Source of the DNA: G963923955 sp963923955
Lineage (GTDB): Bacteria > Pseudomonadota > Gammaproteobacteria > Eutrophobiales > Eutrophobiaceae
Assembly: GCA_963923955.1 (NCBI GenBank)
Contig: OZ000552.1
Span: 2,294,001 to 2,358,000, forward strand
DNA length: 64,000 nucleotides
Reading direction: 5' to 3'
The notes below the pieces were generated by a model. The model did no database searches. It saw only the letters and a list, made by a program, of their open reading frames with translations, and had not been told where the DNA came from. The translations under genes and the position numbers were made by a program. Shown piece by piece: positions 56,398 through 64,000 of the stretch (position 1 is its first letter; each line of letters opens with the position of its first letter).

Positions 56398-57336
56398 TAC
56401 GGGAAAACGCAGCGACATCGGCGTAATGCCACCGTCCAGGTCTTCAACAGGCACTTTGTAAGAGCGGTCTAATCTCATTAGATCCTGGCCGGTGAGGTGC
56501 ATGATGCCGATTGGATAATTTGGCAGGCCGGGCTCGACAAAGCGCTGGTTCTCACGATCATATTTGGGCCGGGCCACAGAGGTCCAGTTACACCAGCGCG
56601 GCAATAACTCGGCAGGCATCCCATCCAAATAGACTGTCATCCCTAAGGCCAGCTGATCGGAGCCGAAGATGCGGCCGCGGCTGACCACACGGCGCAGGTT
56701 TTTCTGATAGCAAGACCAATGCGGGGCATCTGAGTGCAGGGAAAAATTGCCGGAATACAGGCAAGGCCTGGCGGCCAGGTGCTGAAACTCCTCTCGCGAT
56801 AGGCCGGAGCGGGCGGCGTTTTTTGCATAAAAATTCCTTATCCTCGCCCATTTGAACAGCCAGCCGTCCGCAGTGAAGGCCTGCTCCGTATAGCGATCAA
56901 AATTGGCCACGATGCCCAGCTTGCCCTGCCTTGCCGCCTGCAAATACAGGTCCATCGCGGCAAAGTCACACAGCCAGCTATCAGCGTCCATCCACACATA
57001 GATCTCATAACCGGGGAAGTACTCCGGCAGACAGGCCCGCACCAGGCTCGCCAATAGGTACTTGCGGCCGCGTAACCGGGCCCTGCTGAGAGAAAAATCG
57101 TTGCGTATCTCGGCGAATTTTATGTTTCTGCGCTCAAGCCCGCCCACCTGCTGCGCATCCAGGTCGGCGCCTATTGCACAGAGCGTCAGCGCTGCGGCCG
57201 AATCAGGCCAGGCCTGTTTGACGGAAGCAAGACACTCCAGCAGCAAGGGATAGTACTTTTGATCGGCTGCGGAGACGACCGCTACCCGTTCCGATGGCCG
57301 CTTCACATTTGTTGGTTGCGCACTTGACAGCGTCAA
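56386..57336 (-). CDS. Putative glycosyltransferase (GT-A fold)
   Basis: The 316-residue soluble protein has AVVSAADQKYYPLLLECLASVKQA at the start, YEIYVWMDADSWLCDFAAM with the D-x-D metal motif, and GNFSLHSDAPHW. The layout is that of nucleotide-sugar glycosyltransferases, perhaps GT8-like. Acceptor and sugar are unknown. It may serve the surface glycan made by the GT25 locus 7 kb away, but that is inference. Confidence 0.65.
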   Translation of the reverse strand: MTLSSAQPTNVKRPSERVAVVSAADQKYYPLLLECLASVKQAWPDSAAALTLCAIGADLDAQQVGGLERRNIKFAEIRNDFSLSRARLRGRKYLLASLVRACLPEYFPGYEIYVWMDADSWLCDFAAMDLYLQAARQGKLGIVANFDRYTEQAFTADGWLFKWARIRNFYAKNAARSGLSREEFQHLAARPCLYSGNFSLHSDAPHWSCYQKNLRRVVSRGRIFGSDQLALGMTVYLDGMPAELLPRWCNWTSVARPKYDRENQRFVEPGLPNYPIGIMHLTGQDLMRLDRSYKVPVEDLDGGITPMSLRFPVSKA

Positions 57337-57540
57337 TCCCCCTTTGCCCTTAAATTTTTCCCTATTATAAGGGATTTAGGCGCATTGAGTTTAGAGATCG
57401 GCCTGATCGTGTTGGCGTGGGCTTGACTTTGCCTATATTGCGGTGCAACATAATAAGCTCAATGGCAGATAGGGCTTGAGCAGCCCGGATCCGGGCAATA
57501 TTGGCAAAGGGCATAAATTACTTGAGAAAATGCCGATAAA

Positions 57541-57570
57541 TTTTCAATTTTTCACGAAAAATCTTGAAAA
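57541..57570. promoter_or_regulatory. AT-rich palindrome upstream of squalene-hopene cyclase
   Basis: TTTTCAATTTTTC and its near-complement GAAAAATCTTGAAAA meet around ACG, 60 bp before the ATG. The rest of the 295-base gap (57337-57631) holds no gene I can support. It may be an operator or a stem in the leader. Confidence 0.4.
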
Positions 57571-57631
57571 AGTAGCGCCCTTGCGTAGGATGGTTCGGTC
57601 TTCTACCCGCAAAGATGGATTAGCTTAAAAA

Positions 57632-59704
57632 ATGAAGCACAGCGGCACAATAACACAGACTGCGCTGGCCGGGCAGGCGCGCCCGGGTGCCGCGCTGTTT
57701 GAGGAGACGGCCTTCCATGCGCCCGTCGCCCAAGCCGATCCTGCCCAGACAGACCCGCTGACCAGGACGATCCATCTCGCTGCCAGCGCCCTGCTGGCAG
57801 GCCAGGCCGAGCAAGGCTTCTGGCACTTTGATCTGGAGGCGGATGCGACCATTCCGGCGGAATACATCCTGCTGCAACATTTTATGGGCACGGTGGATAA
57901 GGCGCGCGAGAAGCGGCTTGCTGAGTACATCTGCTCCCGGCAATCAGGCGATGGCAGCTGGCCCTTGTATGAGGCCGGCCCCGGCAATATCAGCGCAACC
58001 GTCAAGTCCTATTACGCCCTGAAGATCGCCGGTCTTGAAAGCGCTTCACCAATAATGCAGGGCGCCCGGAAATGGGTGCTGGCACACGGCGGGGCGGAGA
58101 GCGCCAATGTCTTTACCCGCATCCAGCTGGCCTTGTTCGGCCAAATCCCCTGGCGCACGGTGCCGGCGATGCCGGCCGAGATCCTATGCCTGCCGCGCTG
58201 GTTTTTCTTTAGCTTGGACAAGGTCTCATACTGGTCGCGCTGCGTGATCGTACCCCTGCTGATCCTCTTCGCCAAGCGCCCGGTCTATCAACCCGGCCAT
58301 GACGTAAAAGAACTGTTCTTAAGCCCACCGCAGCAACTTGGGCACATCGACAGGTTCGCCCGCGGCAAGTGGATGAAAAATGCCTTCATCCTCATCGACC
58401 GAATAGTAAAAATCGTGGAGCCGCGCATCCCGCGCAAGCTGCGTGAACGATCCCTGCACCGGGCTGAGGCGTGGATGCGCAAACACATGGCCGGTGCCGG
58501 CGGGATTGGCGCTATCTATCCGGCGATGGCGAACGCGGTGATGGCCTTGAAGGTATTGGGCTACGATAGTAAGGATCCGGATATGGCGCGCGGTGTGCAG
58601 GCGATTGAAGACCTGGTGCTGGATGAGGGAGATGAATCCTACGTACAACCCTGCCTCTCGCCGGTCTGGGATAGCTGTCTAAGCTTGAGCGCCCTGTCTG
58701 AATGTGGCATTGATGCAGAACACGAGGCGGTTAAAAAATCGATCCACTGGCTGTTTGAAAAACAGGTCTTTGTCACGGGCGACTGGGCCGCCAATGCGCC
58801 GGCTCTGGAAGGCGGCGGCTGGGCCTTCCAGTTTGAAAACGATTTCTATCCCGATGTTGATGATACCAGCATGGTGGTGATGGCGCTGCTGCGCGCCGGC
58901 GCCCACAAAGACCCGCAGCATCGAGAAGCGCTCGGCCGCGCGGTCAACTGGGTATTGGGCATGCAAAATTCAGACGGCGGCTGGGGTGCCTTTGACATCG
59001 ATAACGATTATGCGTACTTAAACAATATTCCCTTTGCCGACCACGGCGCGCTGCTGGATCCCAGCACCGAGGATCTGGCAGGGCGTTGCATTGAGATGCT
59101 GGCCATGCTGGGCTATGAGCGCAGCTTTGCGCCGCTTGCCCGGGCGCTCAACTACCTGAAATCCAGGCAGACCGAGTCCGGCGCCTGGTATGGGCGCTGG
59201 GGCGTGAACTATATCTATGGCACCTGGGCGGTCTTGGTCGGGTTGGGCGCGCTGGGCGAAGACCCGCGCCAGCCCTATATCCGCAAGGCGATTGCCTGGC
59301 TCAAGCGCATACAGAATCAGGACGGCGGCTGGGGCGAGGGCTGTGATTCTTATGATGATCCGGCGCTCTGCGGTCATGGGGACAGCACGGCCTCGCAGAC
59401 GGCCTGGGCCCTGCTGGGGCTAATGGCCGTCGGTGAAGTGCATTCTGAAGCGGTCGAGCGCGGCATTCACTATCTTGTACGCAACTTTGAAGCCACGAGC
59501 GGATGGAAGGAAGCGGCCTACACCGGCACCGGTTTTCCGCGTGTCTTTTATCTGCGTTACCACGGCTATAGCCACTATTTTCCATTATGGGCGCTGGGGG
59601 TCTATCGGCGCACCAAACAGGGCCTGCCCTCGCGCCTGGAGCAGGTGCGCGATGGCGGCCCGATTGATTTAGGAGCAATGTCGGCACTCTCCGGCCAGCA
59701 TTAA
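57632..59704 (+). CDS. shc: Squalene-hopene cyclase
   Basis: The 690-residue class II triterpene cyclase has the catalytic DVDDTSM at 408-414 (DXDD) and repeated QW motifs (QNSDGGWGAF, KSRQTESGAWYGRW, QNQDGGWGEGCDSY). GYSHYFPLWALGVY is near the C-terminus. It cyclises squalene to hopene/hopanol on the membrane, giving hopanoids. The gene starts behind GATGGATTAGC, with a weak ribosome site. No squalene synthase genes are in the window; the unknown gene after it may be co-transcribed. Confidence 0.96.
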   Translation: MKHSGTITQTALAGQARPGAALFEETAFHAPVAQADPAQTDPLTRTIHLAASALLAGQAEQGFWHFDLEADATIPAEYILLQHFMGTVDKAREKRLAEYICSRQSGDGSWPLYEAGPGNISATVKSYYALKIAGLESASPIMQGARKWVLAHGGAESANVFTRIQLALFGQIPWRTVPAMPAEILCLPRWFFFSLDKVSYWSRCVIVPLLILFAKRPVYQPGHDVKELFLSPPQQLGHIDRFARGKWMKNAFILIDRIVKIVEPRIPRKLRERSLHRAEAWMRKHMAGAGGIGAIYPAMANAVMALKVLGYDSKDPDMARGVQAIEDLVLDEGDESYVQPCLSPVWDSCLSLSALSECGIDAEHEAVKKSIHWLFEKQVFVTGDWAANAPALEGGGWAFQFENDFYPDVDDTSMVVMALLRAGAHKDPQHREALGRAVNWVLGMQNSDGGWGAFDIDNDYAYLNNIPFADHGALLDPSTEDLAGRCIEMLAMLGYERSFAPLARALNYLKSRQTESGAWYGRWGVNYIYGTWAVLVGLGALGEDPRQPYIRKAIAWLKRIQNQDGGWGEGCDSYDDPALCGHGDSTASQTAWALLGLMAVGEVHSEAVERGIHYLVRNFEATSGWKEAAYTGTGFPRVFYLRYHGYSHYFPLWALGVYRRTKQGLPSRLEQVRDGGPIDLGAMSALSGQH

Positions 59705-59734
59705 AACCTCCAGATAGTAATTAAGAGAGCAAAA

Positions 59735-60661
59735 ATGGCACATAATCTAAAGGTCGTTGCGGAAACAGGCAACGGCACTGTCAAGACCTTCAACGATGCT
59801 GAGCGCATCTACTACGACGGCTACTGGATCAGGCATTATGAGGTGCCCGATACGCTGGCCTATAAAAAACGTCTTATTGAGCAGCTGGCGCGCCGCGTCT
59901 TTCACCACACCGAGAACGGCATCAATACGCCGGGCCATAAACTGGAAGAGGTTAAGCGCGCGCACGATCAGGAAAAAGACCCGGCCAGAAAGCGCGTGCT
60001 GGCGGCGATGCTGGCCGGTGCCTTGTTGAACAGGGGCGTCGATATCCTGACCAAGATGGTGGAACTGGAGGAATTAGGCGTCCGCATTGAGGCGGATAAC
60101 GAATTGCTAAAAAGTTGTGGCCGCTGTTTTATGAGCGCGCTGGAGTACGGCAGATATATCCGGCCAAGACACGGTGCCGAAGGGCTGGACGAGCTCTGGG
60201 GCGAGCCTTTCAAGGCCTTTACCATGCCGACAGAGCAATTTCACGAGACCCGCTATATCAAGATTGCGCAGACCATGGGTTGCATTGATACACTGGCTGA
60301 GAAGATCTGCAAGATCTTCCATCAAGCACCCGGCTTTGGCGGCCTTTGTGAACGCATAGAGGCCCTGGCGGATAGCTGCAAACATGTCTGCGAGACCTTG
60401 CGCAGTGATCCCGTCATGCTAGAGCTATGGCCGCGCTTTGTGTGTGCGGCGGACAGCCTGAAGGCCTTTCGGCCGCACTTCGGCGCGGATGTGAGCAGCG
60501 CACAAAGGGCGCTGGGGCGGCGCGGCAGGGAGCTGGTTCAGTCTGGCACCGCGCTCATTATCGACATGTCCAACATGCGCATCCCCTTGCCTCGAAGCAC
60601 ACGGGACTTCCTGCAGCGCTGCGATGAGTTCCAGAAAAAATATCAGCGCCGACTTGCATAG
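59735..60661 (+). CDS. Conserved-looking helical protein of unknown function after shc
   Basis: The 308-residue soluble protein has no signal peptide. I do not recognise the family. It is mostly helical: FNDAERIYYDGYWIRHYEVPDTLAYKKRLIEQLARRVFHHTENGINTP, then TRYIKIAQTMGCIDTLAEKICKIFHQAPGFGG. Cysteines at several spots (SCGRCFMS, DSCKHVCETL) could bind metal. The 30-bp gap after shc suggests joint transcription and a possible hopanoid or membrane link. Confidence 0.6.
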   Translation: MAHNLKVVAETGNGTVKTFNDAERIYYDGYWIRHYEVPDTLAYKKRLIEQLARRVFHHTENGINTPGHKLEEVKRAHDQEKDPARKRVLAAMLAGALLNRGVDILTKMVELEELGVRIEADNELLKSCGRCFMSALEYGRYIRPRHGAEGLDELWGEPFKAFTMPTEQFHETRYIKIAQTMGCIDTLAEKICKIFHQAPGFGGLCERIEALADSCKHVCETLRSDPVMLELWPRFVCAADSLKAFRPHFGADVSSAQRALGRRGRELVQSGTALIIDMSNMRIPLPRSTRDFLQRCDEFQKKYQRRLA

Positions 60662-60730
60662 CAAACTACTATGATTGCCAGTCCTGCTGCCCGAATTTTT
60701 CACGCCCCTTTCATTGTGAGGTAAAGCCAA

Positions 60731-62527
60731 ATGACCGCCTACTCCGCCCCCCTTAAAGATATTAACTTTGTCTTGAATGAACAAGCGGGGCTGGCGCTCA
60801 CCGGGCAATTACCCGGTCTGGAAGAGGCTACGCCGGAGCTGGTTGAGGCGGTGCTGGAAGAGGCCGGACGCCTGGCCAGCGAGGTGCTGGCACCGATCAA
60901 CCACCGCGGCGATCAGGTAGGCGCTGCGATCAGCGACAAGCAGGTAAGGTCGGCGCCCGGCTTTGCCGCGGCCTATCGCGCCTTTGCCGACGGCGGCTGG
61001 CCGGCCCTGCCCTTTCCCCCGGAGCGCGGCGGCCAGGGCCTGCCGGAACTGGTCTCTACTGCGGTGGGCGAGATCTGGCAATCGGCCAACATGGCCTTTT
61101 CCCTCTGCCCCATGCTGACAGAAGGCGCCGCCGTTGCGCTGGAGGTGCACGGCTCTGCGGCGCTCAAAGATGCCTATCTGCCGCAGATGATCGCCGGCAC
61201 CTGGACCGGCACCATGAACCTGACCGAGTCCCAGGCCGGTTCCGACCTGGCGGCGGTGAAGACCAAGGCGACCCCGGAGGGCGATCACTATCTGCTCAGC
61301 GGCCAGAAGATCTATATCACATGGGGCGATCAGGACTTTAGCGAGAACATCATCCACCTGGTGCTGGCCCGGCTGCCCGATGCCCCGCCGGGCATCAAGG
61401 GGCTCTCCCTGTTTCTGGTGCCCAAGTTTTTGCTGAACGCCGATGGCTCCATTGGCGAGCGCAACGATGTCTATCCGGTTTCCATTGAGCATAAACTGGG
61501 CATCCATGCCAGCCCGACCTGCGTCATGAGCTTCGGCGACAACGGCGGCGCAGTAGGCCATTTGGTGGGCGAGAAAAACAACGGCATCGCCTGCATGTTC
61601 ACCATGATGAATCATGCGCGCATTGCTGTGGGCGTGGAAGGCATGAGCATCAGCGAGCGCGCCTATCAGCAGGCGCTGGATTATGCGAAGGGGCGCATCC
61701 AGGGTCGGGCACCGGGCGCGCGGGAGAAGTCCGCCATTATCCAGCATGCCGATGTGCGGCGCATGCTGATGCTGATGAAGGCCGGGACAGAGGCAATGCG
61801 CGCCTTTTGTTATGTTGCGGCCAGTTCCTTAGACCACATGCATCATGCGCCGGACGAGCAGGCGCGCGACTTTCACCACGCGCGTTTCGCCCTGTTGACG
61901 CCGGTGGTCAAGGCCTGGTGTACGGAATTGGCGCAGGAGATGACCTACCTAGGCATACAGATCCATGGCGGCATGGGCTTCATCGAAGAAACCGGCGCGG
62001 CGCAGCATTATCGTGATGCGCGCATTACGACCATTTACGAAGGCACCACCGGCATCCAAGCGCAAGATCTGATCGGCAGAAAGATCCTGAAAGATAACGC
62101 CGCAGCACTTACAAGTTTTATTGTCGAACTCAAACAGACCGCGGCACAACTATCCGCGGCTGATCACGCAAGACTGGGCAGCCTGATAGACAACTACCAT
62201 GCCGCTATCAAGGCGCTGGAAGATGCAAGCGATTATCTCATCGAGAACTACCAGCAAGACGCCATGTTGCCCGGTGCGGTGGCCTTTAATTTTCTCATGC
62301 TCATGGGTACGCTGTGCGGTGGCTGGCAGCTGGGCAAGGCCGCCCTGGTCTGTCTTTCTAAACTCAATGCAGATAGTGAAGATCGGGGCGATGCGGATTT
62401 TTATGCGGCCAAGATAACGGCCGCACGTTTTTATGCGGAACACATCCTGCCGAGAACCCATAGCTATCTACACGCCATTCTCGCCGGCAGCGAGAGCATC
62501 ATGGCCTTGAAAGAAGAGCAGTTTTAG
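60731..62527 (+). CDS. Acyl-CoA dehydrogenase with extended C-terminal domain
   Basis: The 598-residue flavoenzyme has MNLTESQAGSDLAAVKTKA and IHASPTCVMSFGDN, the FAD-binding and substrate segments, then YLGIQIHGGMGFIEETGAAQHYRDARITTIYEGTTGIQAQDLIGRK with the catalytic-glutamate region (YEGTT). The extra 120 residues are typical of the long subfamily that includes 3-methylmercaptopropionyl-CoA dehydrogenase and medium/long-chain types. Electrons go to ETF and then to the ETF-QO encoded at 26.8 kb. Confidence 0.93.
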   Translation: MTAYSAPLKDINFVLNEQAGLALTGQLPGLEEATPELVEAVLEEAGRLASEVLAPINHRGDQVGAAISDKQVRSAPGFAAAYRAFADGGWPALPFPPERGGQGLPELVSTAVGEIWQSANMAFSLCPMLTEGAAVALEVHGSAALKDAYLPQMIAGTWTGTMNLTESQAGSDLAAVKTKATPEGDHYLLSGQKIYITWGDQDFSENIIHLVLARLPDAPPGIKGLSLFLVPKFLLNADGSIGERNDVYPVSIEHKLGIHASPTCVMSFGDNGGAVGHLVGEKNNGIACMFTMMNHARIAVGVEGMSISERAYQQALDYAKGRIQGRAPGAREKSAIIQHADVRRMLMLMKAGTEAMRAFCYVAASSLDHMHHAPDEQARDFHHARFALLTPVVKAWCTELAQEMTYLGIQIHGGMGFIEETGAAQHYRDARITTIYEGTTGIQAQDLIGRKILKDNAAALTSFIVELKQTAAQLSAADHARLGSLIDNYHAAIKALEDASDYLIENYQQDAMLPGAVAFNFLMLMGTLCGGWQLGKAALVCLSKLNADSEDRGDADFYAAKITAARFYAEHILPRTHSYLHAILAGSESIMALKEEQF

Positions 62528-62642
62528 GCTTTCAATTAACTGTCCAGTTCATTTCGTTCTTGCGCCGCTTAGTCAGGTTTTTGCTTATCAATGCAGCACT
62601 GCTTTCATCCGAACTTCCTTAACCAAACAAAGAGGAGAATAA

Positions 62643-62738
62643 ATGAGCACCGGCTTTGTTTATCATGGGCTGTATATGTGGCACAACACTGGGAATTTCG
62701 CCGCTGTCATGCCCTATGGCAATCCGGTGCAACCCTAG
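62643..62738 (+). pseudogene. N-terminal relic of a class II histone-deacetylase-like gene
   Basis: ATG 62643 follows a good AAGAGGAGAATAA site, but the reading ends after 31 codons at TAG. The peptide MSTGFVYHGLYMWHNTGNF, then VMPYGNPVQP, matches the opening of bacterial HDAC/acetoin-utilisation deacetylases (GFVYHxxYLWHDTG). Nothing after it continues the family; the next gene starts 68 bp later. Confidence 0.65.
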
Positions 62739-62805
62739 AATTAGTCAGGCAAGTTAATTAAAAAATTCTTAAATAAATTAAGACTTCCCCAAGCGGACAA
62801 AACGA

Positions 62806-63183
62806 ATGAGCGCAAGCGATGAAATGCAGACAGCCCGTGCAGTCATTGAAGAGTATGTCGATGCCTGTAGCGCGGGCAGTGTGGAAAGGCTACGGGCGAT
62901 CTTTCACGAGCAGGCCCTGATGTCCGGCTACATGGGCGGCGAATACATGATGGGCTCGCCTGAACCCTTCTTTCAGATTGTAGCGCACCCGCCTGAGGGG
63001 GGTGCGGTGGACAAAGACTATCATGGCGAGATCAGCGCAGTAGCGCTCTCCGGCCCGGTTGCCAGCGTCACCTTAAAAGAAAGCGGATTCATGGGCATGA
63101 ACTTTACCGACTACTTCCACCTCGCCAGAATCAATGACAGGTGGCTGATCATCAGCAAGACCTTTAATCCTGAAACAGATTAG
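62806..63183 (+). CDS. NTF2-like (lumazine-binding type) protein
   Basis: The 125-residue protein has the cone-shaped NTF2 fold pattern: VIEEYVDACSAGSVERLRAIFHEQALMSGYM, then YHGEISAVALSGPVASVTLKE, NFTDYFHLARINDRWLIISKTF. Members of this putative lumazine-binding group are small cytoplasmic or exported proteins of unknown activity. It starts after CCAAGCGGAC, a poor ribosome site. Confidence 0.8.
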   Translation: MSASDEMQTARAVIEEYVDACSAGSVERLRAIFHEQALMSGYMGGEYMMGSPEPFFQIVAHPPEGGAVDKDYHGEISAVALSGPVASVTLKESGFMGMNFTDYFHLARINDRWLIISKTFNPETD

Positions 63184-63218
63184 TTCAGCAGCAGCTCATT
63201 TAAGTATAATGATCTGCC

Positions 63219-64000
63219 ATGGCAAGCAACAGAATCTCCAGCGCCGTCATCCTGACTCGTGGCGAAGGGCAGGGACTGCAAGTCTATCTGGTCAAGCGCT
63301 CGCCCAAGTTACGTTTCTTCGGCGGCTATTGGGCCTTTCCCGGCGGCAACATTGATCCCATTGATTATCATGGAGACGACAATGTCGAGCGCGCCCTGAA
63401 ACGCTGTGCCATTCGCGAGCTTTTAGAAGAGCTTAACCTGCTCTCTACAACATTGGGCAGAGAAATCAGCGCTGCGCAAAAGGAAACATACAAAGGCTGG
63501 ATAGCGCAGCAACCGGAAAGGTGGCAGGATCTTATCAGCGGGGCGGAAGAGCGTATGGATGCCGTGTGCAAATTGATCACGCCGCCCTTTATGCCGCTGC
63601 GCTATGAGACGCAGTTTATGCAGCTTGAAGTGCCGCAGCATGAGACGCCGGTCGTTGATAAGCAGGAACTGACTGACGGCCGTTTTATAAAACCGCAGGA
63701 TGCTGTGGAGGCCTGGGAGCAGGGTGAGTTGGACATCGCACCGCCGGTGTTGATGCTGCTGCGCCTGCTCAGCGAGGGCGATATCAATACCTTCAAGACC
63801 CGGGCGCGGCAGATGACGCAGGGCTTTGCAAGCGGTGCCTTGCATCCGGTGTTCTTCTCGCCCGGCATATTCACCGCAGCGCTCAAGACGCCCACCCTGC
63901 CGCCTGCCACCACGACCAACACCTTCATCGTTGGCAATCGGCAACTCTACCTTATCGATCCGGCCACGCCGGATCGACAAGAGCAGCAGCGGCTGTTTGA
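63219..64000 (+). CDS. Nudix hydrolase fused to a metallo-beta-lactamase-like domain, C-terminus cut
   Basis: About 260 codons are seen from ATG 63219 to the window edge. The N-terminal Nudix domain has LRFFGGYWAFPGGNIDP and the box ending CAIRELLEEL, close to GX5EX7REUXEEXGU but with an acidic loop (DYHGDDN) added. After about 230 residues TNTFIVGNRQLYLIDPATP starts the first strand pair of an MBL fold. Nudix-MBL fusions occur in marine bacteria; function is unknown. It begins 36 bp after the NTF2-like gene. Confidence 0.8.
   Translation, partial: MASNRISSAVILTRGEGQGLQVYLVKRSPKLRFFGGYWAFPGGNIDPIDYHGDDNVERALKRCAIRELLEELNLLSTTLGREISAAQKETYKGWIAQQPERWQDLISGAEERMDAVCKLITPPFMPLRYETQFMQLEVPQHETPVVDKQELTDGRFIKPQDAVEAWEQGELDIAPPVLMLLRLLSEGDINTFKTRARQMTQGFASGALHPVFFSPGIFTAALKTPTLPPATTTNTFIVGNRQLYLIDPATPDRQEQQRLF

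Overview
The window looks like part of a gammaproteobacterial chromosome (moderate GC). It has a 16S-tRNA-Ile-tRNA-Ala-23S-5S operon next to tyrS, anmK, erpA, bactofilin, DUF6776, argC, hemJ and hemL, a block that I recall as similar in Pseudomonas-like Gammaproteobacteria. It also has birA-coaX-SPOR, CysB, RecG, UbiA and a DUF3450/TtpC/ExbB/ExbD/TonB operon. I cannot name a genus. The many broken genes suggest genome erosion. Layout: 1-6.7 kb, a minus-strand operon of two large TonB-dependent receptors and a GH3 glucosidase cut by the window edge. The promoter-proximal receptor has eight ACAT units directly after its start codon. 7.2-12 kb, sulfate activation (cysD, cysNC) and acetyl-CoA synthetase. 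12-24.5 kb, housekeeping genes (ridA, recG, ubiA, coaX, birA, cysB, tesB), two FHA proteins around a lipoprotein peptidase, and gene relics. 24.5-26.6 kb, wreckage of an SDR gene and of an iorAB-type molybdenum hydroxylase. 26.8-33.7 kb, ETF-ubiquinone oxidoreductase and a complete TtpC-type TonB energising system that could power receptors like those at the left end. 34-38.4 kb, a kinase-like gene, a degenerate IS1595-type element, a possible lone integron cassette and a second iorB fragment. 38.4-44.95 kb, the minus-strand rRNA operon. 45-57.3 kb, tyrS to hemL, interrupted by a surface-glycan locus (methyltransferase, GT25 glycosyltransferase, sulfotransferase) and a HicAB pair. 57.6-64 kb, squalene-hopene cyclase, an unknown partner, an acyl-CoA dehydrogenase, an HDAC-like relic, an NTF2-like protein and a Nudix-MBL fusion. 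The most unusual content falls into three groups. First, the rRNA operon carries insertions at helices 9, 25 and 45 of 23S rRNA and one inside 16S rRNA. Most of these, and both tRNA spacers, are bounded by opposed arrays of a degenerate heptamer (CAGARGA), which also occurs inside a SPOR-protein gene. Second, three candidate phase-variable genes are present: the ACAT-repeat receptor, a methyltransferase with a 16-base C tract that is out of frame as sequenced, and a GT25 gene with a 17-base C tract. Third, an IS1595-type transposase contains two in-frame 30-bp insertions that encode the same decapeptide; the copies differ at two positions that preserve a UNCG-loop hairpin. Functionally, cysD/cysNC could supply the PAPS used by the sulfotransferase, and the phase-variable genes all concern the cell surface.
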